Source: Candidatus Cloacimonadota bacterium
Lineage (GTDB): Bacteria; Cloacimonadota; Cloacimonadia; Cloacimonadales; Cloacimonadaceae
Direction: 5' to 3'
Assembly (NCBI GenBank): GCA_029781115.1
Contig: JAKOXG010000009.1
Span: forward strand, 62,001 to 126,000
DNA: 64,000 bases
Part shown: positions 15,085 to 24,938 of the stretch, piece by piece
How positions within the stretch are numbered: position 1 is the stretch's first letter
Layout: each line of letters starts with the position of its first letter
The notes under the pieces: model-generated
The model's input: only the letters and a program-made list of their open reading frames with translations
Told to the model about the DNA's origin: nothing
The model's database searches: none
Program-made: the position numbers and the translations under genes

Positions 15085-17249
15085 TGCACGCAGGTGGTGG
15101 TGGACGCGGAGGCAGAGGGTTCGTTGCGGACGACGTCAAAGGCAAGATCTATGACCGTCGTCTCTATGCCAGATTACTCGTATATCTGAAGCCATATCTG
15201 AAGTGGGTGTTTCTCTCCCTCTTTGTGCTGCTCTTTGTGGCGGGTGCAGAGGTGATCATACCCTTGATCCAGCGCACTGCGATCGACGACCTCATCGTGT
15301 CCAGCAGATCGCTGTTGATCTTTGAAGATGAGGCGATGCCGCGGGATTTTGTGGCCAAATACAAGCTGCCGGCCAAACAGCAGTATCGCCATGAAAACAA
15401 AAACTTTGTGATTGTCAAATCCAGAGATAGAAACAAGATCAATAAGATTGATTTGGATGAGGTGACCAAGCAGGGTTATTTGACCTCTGGCAGCTTTTAT
15501 ATCATCAAAGGTGGGGCGGAAAAGGTCAGGATTTTAAGCAGATATATGCCACAGGTGCAAGAGCCGCATGCGGGCAAAAAGGGCACGGAAGGCTGGTTTA
15601 AGATCAGTGAGGATGAGATCGCCGTTCCGAAAGCACGCCTTGAAAAGATCCCGGGCAGAGACCGCTTTACATTGCGCAAGGAATCTGCGGATCAAATGAT
15701 CTGGCTGGCACTGATCTTCCTGGTGATCATCCTGTTGCGCTTCATCGGCGGCTACACTCAAAGTGTGGTAACGGCCTATTTCTCGCAGATGGCGATGAAT
15801 GACTTGCGACACGATGTATTTGCGCACCTGCAGAAGATGCCGGTGAAGTATTTTGATCAAAACCCGGTGGGGCGCTTGGTTACCAGGGTTACCAACGACG
15901 TGCGCGCCATAGATGAGATGCTGGCTTCCGGCGTGATCACCATCATCCAGGATGGCATCCTGATCGTGGCCATCATAATCCTGATGCTGGTTTTGGATTG
16001 GCAGCTGGCCTTGGTAAGCTTTACGCTGCTGCCCATCGTGATTGCGGTGATCGCAGAATTCAGACGACGCACCCGCGTGATCTACCGCGAAGTAAGGAAG
16101 CATCTTGCGGCTCTCAACTCCACTTTGGCTGAGCATATCAGCGGGCAGAAGATCATCCAACTCTTCAATCAATACAGCAATAAGCGGCAGGATTTTGTAA
16201 ATATCAATACCAAATACTTCAACACCTCCGTCAAACAGCTCAAGCTCTTTGCCTTCTTCAGACCCATCATTCATGTGTCATCACAGGTGGCCGTGGCTGT
16301 AATCATCTGGTATGGTGGTGGACAGGTGTTGCGTGATGTGATCACCATCGGGCTCTTGATGGCTTTCACGGAGTATATCCAAAAGCTGTTCAGGCCAATC
16401 AACGACTTCAGCGAAAAGTTCAATGTCCTGCAGGGTGCTTTGGCGGGTGCAGAGCGCATCTTCGACCTGATGGATCAGCCAACGGAGGAGTATCGGGAAA
16501 ACCTGCTCGCCGATATCAAGTTTGCAGGTGAGATCGAGTTTGACCACGTGTGGCTGGCCTACAATCCCGGTGAATGGGTGCTCAAGGACATCAGCTTCAA
16601 GATCAAACCCGGTGAAAAGATAGCCTTGGTGGGACACACTGGCAGCGGTAAGACCTCCATCGTAAACCTGATGCTGGGCATGTATCCATATCAAAAGGGC
16701 GAGATCCGCATAGATGGAAAGCCGCTCAGCAGCTATGCTTTGCACGATATCCGCGCCAATATCGGCATCGTGCAGCAGGATGTGTTTATCTTCAGCGGCA
16801 ATATCAGAGACAATATCGCACTCAACAACGATAAACTCACGGATGAAGAGGTGGTGCAGGTGGCCAAATATGTGAATGCGGACAAATTCATCTCCAAGCT
16901 GCCGCAGCAGTATCAGGAACCGGTGATGGAACGCGGAGCTACGCTTTCCACCGGACAGAGACAGCTGATCGCCTTTGCCAGAGTGCTGGCCTATGACCCC
17001 TCCATCTTTATCCTGGATGAAGCCACCTCAAATATCGATACCGAGACTGAACTGTTGATCCAAGACGCACTGAAAAAGATAGTGGAAAACCGCTCCTCCA
17101 TCATCATTGCGCACCGGCTCTCCACCATCCAGCATGTAGACCGCATCCTGGTGTTGCATAAAGGCGAATTGGTCGAGGAAGGATCGCACTTTGATCTGCT
17201 GGATAAGAAGGGGCTTTACTACGATCTTTACAGGCTGCAATACACTTGA
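15084..17249 (+). CDS. ABC exporter subunit with catalytic ATP site and extra extracytoplasmic insert
   Basis: A 721-residue partner of the preceding subunit. It starts with a glycine-rich MHAGGGGRGGRGF stretch. The first membrane helix (about 35-60) is followed by an insert of roughly 140 hydrophilic residues before the second (about 205), which is not usual for this family and would lie outside the membrane. The nucleotide-binding domain has Walker A GHTGSGKTS at 517-525, signature LSTGQ at 621-625 (Thr for Gly) and Walker B FILDE with catalytic Glu646. The altered signature pairs with the degenerate Walker B of the partner, as expected for one dead and one active site. The gene overlaps its partner by one base. 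Confidence 0.92.
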   Translation: MHAGGGGRGGRGFVADDVKGKIYDRRLYARLLVYLKPYLKWVFLSLFVLLFVAGAEVIIPLIQRTAIDDLIVSSRSLLIFEDEAMPRDFVAKYKLPAKQQYRHENKNFVIVKSRDRNKINKIDLDEVTKQGYLTSGSFYIIKGGAEKVRILSRYMPQVQEPHAGKKGTEGWFKISEDEIAVPKARLEKIPGRDRFTLRKESADQMIWLALIFLVIILLRFIGGYTQSVVTAYFSQMAMNDLRHDVFAHLQKMPVKYFDQNPVGRLVTRVTNDVRAIDEMLASGVITIIQDGILIVAIIILMLVLDWQLALVSFTLLPIVIAVIAEFRRRTRVIYREVRKHLAALNSTLAEHISGQKIIQLFNQYSNKRQDFVNINTKYFNTSVKQLKLFAFFRPIIHVSSQVAVAVIIWYGGGQVLRDVITIGLLMAFTEYIQKLFRPINDFSEKFNVLQGALAGAERIFDLMDQPTEEYRENLLADIKFAGEIEFDHVWLAYNPGEWVLKDISFKIKPGEKIALVGHTGSGKTSIVNLMLGMYPYQKGEIRIDGKPLSSYALHDIRANIGIVQQDVFIFSGNIRDNIALNNDKLTDEEVVQVAKYVNADKFISKLPQQYQEPVMERGATLSTGQRQLIAFARVLAYDPSIFILDEATSNIDTETELLIQDALKKIVENRSSIIIAHRLSTIQHVDRILVLHKGELVEEGSHFDLLDKKGLYYDLYRLQYT

Positions 17250-17319
17250 TTCACAATTAGTTGCACTTTTGGATTGGTTCTTGCATATTGACTGAATAGT
17301 GGACGGTGTTTTTTTGTTG

Positions 17320-17348
17320 TTGACAAAAATACGCTATCCCAATATAAA
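17320..17348 (+). promoter_or_regulatory. strong sigma-70 promoter of secreted protein gene
   Basis: TTGACA, 17 bases, TATAAA, with a consensus AAGGAGG ribosome binding site at about 17382 before the start codon. It is one of the best promoter matches in the window and suggests high expression. Confidence 0.75.
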
Positions 17349-17391
17349 GTGTCCAGATGCAATACTAACCTTGATTCAATAAGGAGGATCA

Positions 17392-20145
17392 ATGAAAAAG
17401 TGCTGGCTTATCTTGTTAGCCCTTACCGTTGTTACCGCCGTGTTTGCCTACGAAGTGGTAGCATGGCACGAAGATTTTGAAGGCGATATCAGTGAGTGGA
17501 CTCACTATGATGGCGCCGAAACTCCCAACATGTGGCACATCCACGAGTATGGCGGAGCCCAAGGCACCGTCTGGTGGATGGGAGACCCTGATCTTGCACA
17601 AGGAAACAATATTGGCGGCTATTATAGCGCTCAATACTTAGTGTTGGACACCCCGGCACGCACCCTGAATGCAAGCAATGCCACATTAACTTTTAAAATG
17701 CGTTACAAAGTGGAAGATCCCGGTGGAACCGGCAACTTTAACGTTTGGGATTCCATGAACATTCGTGTTTCCACCGATAATGGTACCACCTGGACAGTTA
17801 TCACCGGCACACCCGCCTATAGTGGCACTTCCAGCTATGCCTTTGGCCAGCAACATGGCGAAGGCCCCGGCATCCCTGCCTGGGGTGGCTCACTTCTGGA
17901 CTGGACTACCGCAACTTTTGACCTCAGTGCCTACGTGGGTCAGAGCGTGAAAGTGCGCTTTGCCTTCGCATCAGACCCCGCCTATGACACCACCGACGAC
18001 CGCAGCCTGTTTGGCATGATGGTGGACGACATCTCCTTTGGTGGCTACACCAACAACGGCGTGGATGACGGCCAAATGACCTACTGCAGCATGGTTCCCC
18101 TGGGTGGAGACCTCTGGCATCTTACCACAGACCCAGATGCTCCATCACCCACACATGTGATGAAATGCGGAAACCCCAATGGTACTTACAACCCCAATAT
18201 GTTCAACTTCCTGGTTAGCCCTGCAATCGAGCTGCCCGCCAGCGGCGATATCAAAGCTGACTTCATGCTCAAGGGTGATTACAGCGACTCCGGAACATTC
18301 CCCGATGTCGACTATCATGGCTGGGAAATCTCTGTCGATGGCGGAACAAGCTGGTTTGCCATGAGCAACCCCTATGGTGATCCCAGCGGATCAAACTATG
18401 TGTATTCCAGCCCTCCAACCTCATGGGGATCAATGCTGGACAGCTACAATGGCATAAATGGCTATATCTCAGACTACGCCGGCCAAACCGTACGTTTCCG
18501 CTGGTATTTCAAGAGCAATGACACTGTCAATGGCTGGGGCTACATGATCGATGACGTGAAAATCTATAACGATATCTACATCGAAGCTCCGTCAAACCTC
18601 ACCGCTGAAGTGGATGGGAACAATGTGGTCCTGAACTGGGAACTTGGCAGTTTTGGTGGCGGAGAAGAAGGCTGGCTCGGCTATTGCAGCGATGTTCTCT
18701 ATACCGGCATTGGAACTTCAAGTTACGCACCCTTTGAGGTAGCAATCAGATGGGATCCCAGTGGCGGTGAATATGGCATCAACCCCTACGTGGGAATGCA
18801 GGTCACCAAGATCAAATTCATCCCCGCATCATTGAACCCCGATTCACCCACTGTTTGCGATTATACCGTCCGCCTTTACACTGGAGCCACAGGCGAAATG
18901 GTCTATGAGCAGCCTGTACCTTCAGTTACTCCAAACGAATGGAACGAGATCGTGCTCACCACACCTTGGACCATCCCTCCGAGGGTAGCCGTGTGGGCTG
19001 GCTATCATAACGCCGTGACCAATGGTTATCCTGCCGGTTGCGATGATGGACCCGCAGTCAATGGCTATGGAAACATGATCAACATGGGTGGCTCCTGGTC
19101 TGCACTGCTCACTGATAATATTAACTACAACTGGAACATCAGAATGTACGTGCAGGATGCCAATGGCAAGGAGTATGTGCTTGGCAACAATCCAAATCGC
19201 GGCCGTGATGTCTCCTCCTATCAGATCTATCGCAACAGCATCCTGATCGACGAAAGAGACGGCAGCGCCACAACCTATACCGATCCGAATGTTGCCGGCG
19301 GATTGCACTCCTACTATGTGACCGCTAAATATGGCGAATATGAGTCTGGAGCTTCAAACACAGCTACCGTATTTGTCATACCGGATGACTATGCTGAACT
19401 CAACAACGACGATGGCACAGCTGAAGCCGGATTCAATATAGGCTCCCTCAACATGATGGGCAGCAAATACGAATATGGCCAAAAGGTGAAAATCGAATAT
19501 GCCAAGGTCTATGTTCACACCCCTACATCCGCAATCACGGTGCGTATCTACGACGACAATGGCCCTGACGGCATGCCCGGAGCCCAACAATTGGGTCAAT
19601 TCCAAATGGCCGCCACATCAGTGGTACAGGGTTGGAACTATATACCCATCACCAGCGATCTGACCATCGAAGATGGTACATTCTACGTGGTGATCTTGGA
19701 TGTGCCCAATTCCAACTTGATCGGCCTGGATACCTCAGCAAACGGCCATAGCTACACCAAGAAGAACACCGAGACCACATGGAAGCCTCTGACAACCGGT
19801 GAACTGATGATTCGTGCCATCGTGAAAACCTTCGGGGATGACAGCGATGAGAACGACATACCCATGCTCACCACCAAACTGGGTGGAAACTATCCTAACC
19901 CCTTCAATCCCGAAACCACCATCTCTTATAGCTTGAAGGAAAACCAAAACGTGAAGATCGAGATCTACAACGTGAAAGGTCAACTGGTGCGCACACTCGT
20001 GAACCAGCCTCAAACTGCAGGAGATCACACAGTGATCTGGACGGGAACCGACAACACAAACCGCCCTGTAGCCAGCGGATTGTATTATTACAAGATGACC
20101 GCCGGTAAATACAGCAGCAGTAAGAAGATGATTCTGATGAAATAA
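17392..20145 (+). CDS. secreted multidomain protein with FlgD-like C-terminal sorting domain
   Basis: A 917-residue protein with a signal peptide (MKKCWLILLALTVVTAVFAYE). It has two MAM/lectin-like jelly-roll segments (DFEGDISEWTHYD near 25, and about 195-400) containing paired DDISFGG and DDVKIYND strands, an fn3-like unit near 400, a beta domain at about 440-600, and another near 660-820. The C-terminus (about 838-917) has NYPNPFNPETTISY, a VKIEIYNVKGQLVRTL core and a final KKMILMK. This tail type is common to exported proteins of the FCB group and is thought to serve sorting to the cell surface. No catalytic motif was seen. It is probably an abundant surface or adhesive protein. Confidence 0.85.
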   Translation: MKKCWLILLALTVVTAVFAYEVVAWHEDFEGDISEWTHYDGAETPNMWHIHEYGGAQGTVWWMGDPDLAQGNNIGGYYSAQYLVLDTPARTLNASNATLTFKMRYKVEDPGGTGNFNVWDSMNIRVSTDNGTTWTVITGTPAYSGTSSYAFGQQHGEGPGIPAWGGSLLDWTTATFDLSAYVGQSVKVRFAFASDPAYDTTDDRSLFGMMVDDISFGGYTNNGVDDGQMTYCSMVPLGGDLWHLTTDPDAPSPTHVMKCGNPNGTYNPNMFNFLVSPAIELPASGDIKADFMLKGDYSDSGTFPDVDYHGWEISVDGGTSWFAMSNPYGDPSGSNYVYSSPPTSWGSMLDSYNGINGYISDYAGQTVRFRWYFKSNDTVNGWGYMIDDVKIYNDIYIEAPSNLTAEVDGNNVVLNWELGSFGGGEEGWLGYCSDVLYTGIGTSSYAPFEVAIRWDPSGGEYGINPYVGMQVTKIKFIPASLNPDSPTVCDYTVRLYTGATGEMVYEQPVPSVTPNEWNEIVLTTPWTIPPRVAVWAGYHNAVTNGYPAGCDDGPAVNGYGNMINMGGSWSALLTDNINYNWNIRMYVQDANGKEYVLGNNPNRGRDVSSYQIYRNSILIDERDGSATTYTDPNVAGGLHSYYVTAKYGEYESGASNTATVFVIPDDYAELNNDDGTAEAGFNIGSLNMMGSKYEYGQKVKIEYAKVYVHTPTSAITVRIYDDNGPDGMPGAQQLGQFQMAATSVVQGWNYIPITSDLTIEDGTFYVVILDVPNSNLIGLDTSANGHSYTKKNTETTWKPLTTGELMIRAIVKTFGDDSDENDIPMLTTKLGGNYPNPFNPETTISYSLKENQNVKIEIYNVKGQLVRTLVNQPQTAGDHTVIWTGTDNTNRPVASGLYYYKMTAGKYSSSKKMILMK

Positions 20146-20170
20146 GAGACCTGAAGTCTCAGATAGAAAT

Positions 20171-20198
20171 AGCCCGTGGCAACCCCACGGGCTTTTTT
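20171..20198 (+). terminator. Rho-independent terminator
   Basis: Stem AGCCCGTGG/CCACGGGCT followed by six T, 25 bases after the stop codon of the secreted protein gene. Confidence 0.9.
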
Positions 20199-20373
20199 AT
20201 TGAAGTAAATTTGGAGCAGGAAGCAGGCTCATGATCTGGACGGGGTATCTTGCTTCGAGAAAGGGATTGTGGATATAAAAGGAAGTGAAATCCCACCCGG
20301 GGACACCAAACCAATCTCCATTGCCAGTGCAGCCGGCAACCCTCTCACTCATTCATTGCTAACTGAAGGGCAG

Positions 20374-21021
20374 TTAGCTACCGTCTCTCAGCTGATAATA
20401 CCTTTGTTCAAACTTCTGCAAATCTGCCCAGGCGCCGTGTTTCCAATTTGGGTTGCGCAGCAGAGCGGCGGGATGATAGGTCACAAAGGCGGGGATATTT
20501 TGAAAGAGGTGTTCCCGCTTTCTCAGCTCGCCCATGTTTTCGCTGGTCTGCAATAAGGTTTGTGCCGCCACCAAGCCCATAAACAGCAGTAGCTTGGGCT
20601 GGATGATGGAGATCTGCTCCAAGAGATAGGGCAAGCAGGCAAGCCGCTCTTCCGGGAGAGGATTGCGGTTTGAGGGTGGGCGGCACTTGACGATATTGCC
20701 GATGTAGACCTCTTCCCTGCTCAGGTGGATGGCGGCCAACATTTTGGTGAGGAGCTCGCCGGCTTTTCCCACAAAAGGGCGCCCGCTTAGGTCTTCGGAT
20801 GCTCCGGGCCCCTCACCGATAATCATGATAAATGCGTCGGGATTGCCCTCCCCATACACCAGTTTGGTTCTGCCTTTGGCCAGCTCACACTTTTGACAAT
20901 TCCGGTATCTGGCCGCCAATTCATCGAGGCGCTGACCCTTTTGGCACACCGGGGGATATACTTCTTTGATCCCGCTTTGCAGCAACAATTCGAGCTGTTG
21001 CTTGATGACTTTATTCAGCAT
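20374..21021 (-). CDS. uracil-DNA glycosylase, family 4 (Fe-S)
   Basis: A 215-residue protein. Four cysteines for the [4Fe-4S] cluster are visible: C42 and C45 (CQKC), C113 (VKCRPP) and C129 (ACLPYL). The active-site motif GEGPGASED (69-77) and the C-terminal motif TYHPAALLRNPNWK are typical of family 4 enzymes, which remove uracil from DNA to start base excision repair. The stop codon lies inside an 8-bp inverted repeat (GCTAACTG/CAGTTAGC, 20358-20378) that may act as a terminator. It follows the short gene 21022-21444 with no gap and is probably co-transcribed with gmk. Confidence 0.9.
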   Translation of the reverse strand: MLNKVIKQQLELLLQSGIKEVYPPVCQKGQRLDELAARYRNCQKCELAKGRTKLVYGEGNPDAFIMIIGEGPGASEDLSGRPFVGKAGELLTKMLAAIHLSREEVYIGNIVKCRPPSNRNPLPEERLACLPYLLEQISIIQPKLLLFMGLVAAQTLLQTSENMGELRKREHLFQNIPAFVTYHPAALLRNPNWKHGAWADLQKFEQRYYQLRDGS

Positions 21022-21444
21022 TTACTCGTCGTCTTCGCCGTCGTCATCCTCATCGTCATCATATTCGTCATCATAATCATCCAAATCCATATCTTCATCG
21101 TCATCATCGCCAAAGGGGTTCTTGGGTTCCGGTTCCGGGTCTGGAGGCAGCACACTGAGGGTTTCACTTACGTCTTTGAGGTCACTCTCAGATTCGTCAT
21201 CCTCTTCGTTTGTCACCTGGCTTTGGCTCATGGCGAGTGCAGCTTCTTCGATATCGCTCAGATAATCCGGCACATCGTTGTCGGCCACGTGTTCCATGGC
21301 TACGACGGCGACTTTCTTTCCAAACTTGTCACGCACGTAGCTTGGTAGTTGAGAAAGACGGCCTGCTTCCAATTTGGAGAGCAGACAAAACATATAGTTC
21401 ATGTCCGCCTTTTGCAGGAAGTCTTCAATCTTTTTGTCTATCAT
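21022..21444 (-). CDS. short acidic-tailed protein, possibly RNA polymerase omega
   Basis: A 140-residue protein lying between guanylate kinase and uracil-DNA glycosylase genes, where many bacteria carry rpoZ directly after gmk. The first 60 residues (ADMNYMFCLLSKLEAGRL, then KKVAVVAMEHVADNDV) follow the omega pattern of a helix with an R-L/A-R stretch, then a strand with an AL-E-like motif, but similarity is weak. Residues 75-140 are a low-complexity acidic tail of Asp and Glu, which omega does not normally have. The start is supported by AGGAG five bases upstream and lies 20 bases inside the end of gmk. The assignment rests mainly on context. Confidence 0.55.
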   Translation of the reverse strand: MIDKKIEDFLQKADMNYMFCLLSKLEAGRLSQLPSYVRDKFGKKVAVVAMEHVADNDVPDYLSDIEEAALAMSQSQVTNEEDDESESDLKDVSETLSVLPPDPEPEPKNPFGDDDDEDMDLDDYDDEYDDDEDDDGEDDE

Positions 21445-22060
21445 GTTTTTCTCCTAAGAATGTGAGTGCAGGGGCCTTGTAGCGGCACATCTTGTTTTCT
21501 TCAGCCTTGATGATGTTTAAGACGTCATCAACTGCATTTTCCAGAACGTCGTTGATCACCAGATATTGGTATTCCGGCAATCTCTGCAGCTCTGCTTCAG
21601 CTTCACTCAGGCGCTTTTGGATCTCCTGCGGGCTATCCGTCCCCCGGGCTCTGAGTCTTGCTTCCAAGACCTCCAAAGAGGGCGGTAAAATGAATATCCT
21701 GATGCATGGAACCTCGGTCTCACCAATCTGGTGAGCACCTTGAACATCTATATCCATGATCACATGTTTGCCGGCTTTCAGCTGGCTCTGGATGTAGCTG
21801 ATCGAGGTGCCATACCAGTTGCCAAACACCTGGGCACACTCCAGGAAGTCGCCCTGCTGTTTGCGCTGCAAAAACTCCGCTTCGCTCACAAAGTGGTAGT
21901 GCACTCCATCCACTTCAACGCCTCTGGGAGGCCGTGTGGTGTAGGATATGGAGTATTCCACCTTGGGATACAACTCGCGTATCCTACTCAAAATGGTGCT
22001 CTTACCTCCTCCAGAAGGAGCGGAGAGGATGATCAGGAAATTGGGTTCTTTGGTGATCAC
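21425..22060 (-). CDS. gmk: guanylate kinase
   Basis: A 211-residue enzyme that converts GMP and ATP to GDP and ADP. The P-loop is SAPSGGGKST (13-22); the GMP-binding segment includes SYTTRPPRGVEVDGVHYHF, and DIDVQGAHQI is the Walker B-like motif. The length matches the family. The 3' end overlaps the start of the next gene by 20 bases, indicating translational coupling. GcvH is encoded 17 bases upstream on the same strand. Confidence 0.95.
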   Translation of the reverse strand: MITKEPNFLIILSAPSGGGKSTILSRIRELYPKVEYSISYTTRPPRGVEVDGVHYHFVSEAEFLQRKQQGDFLECAQVFGNWYGTSISYIQSQLKAGKHVIMDIDVQGAHQIGETEVPCIRIFILPPSLEVLEARLRARGTDSPQEIQKRLSEAEAELQRLPEYQYLVINDVLENAVDDVLNIIKAEENKMCRYKAPALTFLGEKHDRQKD

Positions 22061-22077
22061 TTGCGGTGCGGCTATTA

Positions 22078-22458
22078 TCAGCCTTCAACCATCCTGCGAT
22101 AGTCCAAAGCACTCATCAGCTTTTCTATCTCTTCGCGGGAAGAGATGCGGATCTTGAAGAGCCAGCCGTCTTCAAAGGCGGATTTGTTGACCAATTCAGG
22201 GCTGTCTTCCACGTCAACGTTCTTCTCTTCAATCTTGCCGCTCAGAGGAGCATTCAGGTCTTCCACCGCTTTCACAGCTTCGATGGAACCGCAAGGCTCG
22301 TCTGCCGAAACTTTGGTGCCCACTTCGGGGAGCTCGACAAACACGATGTCGCCCAGCTCGCTTTGGGCAAAGTCGGTAATGCCGACGGTGGCAATATCGT
22401 CTTGGATTCTAATCCATTCATGGCTTTCTGTGTAGTATAAATCTTCGGGTAAGTGCAT
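22078..22458 (-). CDS. gcvH: glycine cleavage system H protein
   Basis: A 126-residue lipoyl carrier protein. The lipoylation site is K63 in SIEAVKAVEDLNAP. The N-terminal HEWIR and the GDIVFVELPEVG stretch are classic for GcvH. It shuttles the aminomethyl group between the P, T and L proteins, none of which is encoded in this window. A good GGAGG precedes the start, and the upstream region has a TATAAT box without a clear -35. Confidence 0.95.
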   Translation of the reverse strand: MHLPEDLYYTESHEWIRIQDDIATVGITDFAQSELGDIVFVELPEVGTKVSADEPCGSIEAVKAVEDLNAPLSGKIEEKNVDVEDSPELVNKSAFEDGWLFKIRISSREEIEKLMSALDYRRMVEG

Positions 22459-22600
22459 GGGTTTCCTCCATAGGGTTATGTATTATATAGTATTTAAACC
22501 AAGAGTTCTGGCAGCGATTTTGTGTCAAGTATTACTTATCGCTGAGCGGTGCAAAGTCTTTTAATATCAATGGGTTTGCTGTTTTATCCTAATAGAAGAC

Positions 22601-22637
22601 GCAAGGGGTGAAACCGGGTCGCCTCGTCACCCCTTGC
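22601..22637 (-). terminator. stem-loop after oligopeptidase gene
   Basis: A perfect 10-bp stem GCAAGGGGTG/CACCCCTTGC lies just after the stop codon of the M3 peptidase gene. No T run follows on the minus strand, so termination is likely but not certain. Confidence 0.5.
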
Positions 22638-22654
22638 GAAATGTGCAAATATAC

Positions 22655-24739
22655 TTAGATCAAGCCATCCCGCTTGAGGAGGGCATCGGGATCGGGCTTG
22701 CGACCGGCAAAGGCAACGAAGAGATCCATGGGATGGAAGGCGTTGCCTCTGGCTAAGATATTGTCTCTGAATCTATTGGCTGTAGCTGCATCAAAGATTC
22801 CATGCTCTTTGAAGATGCTCCAGGCGTCTGCTTCCAGGGCTTCAGCCCACTTGTAGCTGTAATAGCCTGCAGAATAGCCACCGGCAAAGATGTGAGCAAA
22901 AGAACAGCTCATATTGTAGCCCGGTACCGCAGGTAAGAAGCGGAAGGGTTCAATTGCCTCATCTTCAAATGCATTGACGTCTTGGATGCTTTCCGGATCG
23001 GTGGTGTGCCAAGCCAAGTCGAGATTTGCATAGCGAACCTGGGTCACGTTGGCAACCCCCGCCTGGAAGTTTTTGGCAGCGATCATCTTTTCGAGCAGCT
23101 CGTCCGGCAAAGGCTCGCCAGTCTCATAATGACGGGCAAAGAGGGCTAAGGCTTCCTTTTCATAGAGCCAGTTTTCCATGATCTGGCTGGGAAGCTCCAC
23201 AAAATCCCACAGCACTCCCGTGCCGGAAAGGCCGCTGTAATAACCATCCGCCAGCAGGCCATGCAATCCATGACCAAATTCGTGGAAGATGGTGCGCACT
23301 TCACCGATGCGTAAAAGCGAAGGCTGCTCGGGCGTGGAAGGCGTGAGCGAGGCAACGATGGAGACCATGGGACGACGGAAACCATCGCTGTGCAAGCCCT
23401 GGCCTTGGAAGGAGGTCATCCAGGCACCGCCACGCTTGGTATCCCTGGGAAAGAGGTCCATATACATGAGCCCCAGATAGCTGCCGTCCCTGTCGTGCAC
23501 TTCCCAAGTGGTGACGTCGGGATGGTAAGTGGGGACGTCGTCCACCTGCTTGACCTTGATGCCATAGATGTGTTCTGCCACCACAAAGAGACCTTCGAGC
23601 ACATTTTCCACCTTGAACCAGGGACGCAACTCTTCGGGATCATACTCAAACAGCTTTTCTTCCAACTTGTTTGAATAGTAGTTAAAATCCCATGGCATCA
23701 GCTCTTCCAGGCCGTCCAGCTCACGTGCAAAGTCCTGCACCTGTTTCACTTCCTCGCGGGCGGCGGGCATGGCGATCTTGTGGATCCTATCCAAAAACTC
23801 CTGCACGTTTTCCTTGCTCTCGGCCATTCTCTCCGAGATCACATAATCTGCATGAGTTTCAAAGCCGAGCAGAGCGGCTTTTTCTTTGCGCAGTTTAAGC
23901 GTCTGTTTGATGATCTCCTGGTTGTCAAATTCATCGTTGAAAGCCTTGGAACCATTGGCACGATGCACCTTTTCACGGAGCTCCCTATTGCGACAATGGG
24001 TGAGCAGCGGTATAAAGCTGGAGGGCTGCAAGGTGAAGACCCAGCCACCGTCCTTGCCTTTGAGCTTGGCGGTGTGAGCGGCTTGTGCCAATGCTGTAGC
24101 CGGCATACCTTCCACGTCTTTGGGATCGGTGACGTGAAGCTCAAATTTGTTGACCGCTTGCAGCACGTTGTTGCTAAATTGAGGGCTGAGCTTGGAGAGC
24201 TCCATTGAGATTTCGGTAAAGCGCTTTTTATCCTCGTCAGACAGCAGTGCGCCACCGCGGATGAAACTCTTGTAATTGCGCTCGATCAGTCTATAGCGTT
24301 CAGCCGCTTTGAGCGCTTCTTTGTCCTTCAAGTCTTTGGGGATGGCGGGCTTGGGTTTGCCCTCCACCTCGGCCTTGTAAACTGCGTTTACACGCTCAAA
24401 GATCTTGGGATCGGTGGAAATACTGGTGCTGAACTGGGAAAGCAGAGGAGAAATCTCCTGAGCCAAGGCTTTGAGTTCAGGACCAGACTCCGCAGAATGA
24501 AGATTGAAGTAGATAGTGGAGACGTAGTCCAACTGCTCTCCAGCCATATCCAAAGCCAATACCGTGTTTTCAAAGGTGGGAGGCTCAGGGTTGTTTCTGA
24601 TAGCTTCGATCTCCGCCTTCGCCTCTTCCAAAGCTGCCTTGATCGCAGGCAAAAAGTGCTCTGTCTTGAAAAGAGGGAAAGGGATAGCCTTGAGACGATG
24701 TGTGTTTTCACGTTTCAAAAGAGGGTTTGTGTCTTGCAT
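22655..24739 (-). CDS. M3 family oligopeptidase (Dcp/OpdA-like)
   Basis: A 694-residue zinc metallopeptidase. The HEFGH motif (H486-H490) carries the zinc ligands and the catalytic Glu. The N-terminal helical region (KAIPFPLFKTEHFLPAI, then NPEPPTFENTVLAL) is characteristic of the peptidyl-dipeptidase Dcp/oligopeptidase A branch. No signal peptide is seen, so it should act on short peptides in the cytoplasm. The start is supported by AAGGAAG. It stands alone between a stem-loop and the tRNA region. Confidence 0.92.
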   Translation of the reverse strand: MQDTNPLLKRENTHRLKAIPFPLFKTEHFLPAIKAALEEAKAEIEAIRNNPEPPTFENTVLALDMAGEQLDYVSTIYFNLHSAESGPELKALAQEISPLLSQFSTSISTDPKIFERVNAVYKAEVEGKPKPAIPKDLKDKEALKAAERYRLIERNYKSFIRGGALLSDEDKKRFTEISMELSKLSPQFSNNVLQAVNKFELHVTDPKDVEGMPATALAQAAHTAKLKGKDGGWVFTLQPSSFIPLLTHCRNRELREKVHRANGSKAFNDEFDNQEIIKQTLKLRKEKAALLGFETHADYVISERMAESKENVQEFLDRIHKIAMPAAREEVKQVQDFARELDGLEELMPWDFNYYSNKLEEKLFEYDPEELRPWFKVENVLEGLFVVAEHIYGIKVKQVDDVPTYHPDVTTWEVHDRDGSYLGLMYMDLFPRDTKRGGAWMTSFQGQGLHSDGFRRPMVSIVASLTPSTPEQPSLLRIGEVRTIFHEFGHGLHGLLADGYYSGLSGTGVLWDFVELPSQIMENWLYEKEALALFARHYETGEPLPDELLEKMIAAKNFQAGVANVTQVRYANLDLAWHTTDPESIQDVNAFEDEAIEPFRFLPAVPGYNMSCSFAHIFAGGYSAGYYSYKWAEALEADAWSIFKEHGIFDAATANRFRDNILARGNAFHPMDLFVAFAGRKPDPDALLKRDGLI

Positions 24740-24938
24740 GCAACTTCCTTGTATTTTTATTCTTTACCCATATAATAAGCAAGCTCGCAAGTGAGGCAAG
24801 GGATTATTTTGCTTGCGTGGTAGTTAACAGCAGCCGGAAGTGTGGATTTGCCTTTTTGGTGAGCGTGGATAGGCTTTGATGCCTGTAATGCCATCGGCAT
24901 TCGCTGTGATACTTTATGGAGTCCTCACTCACCTGTTG

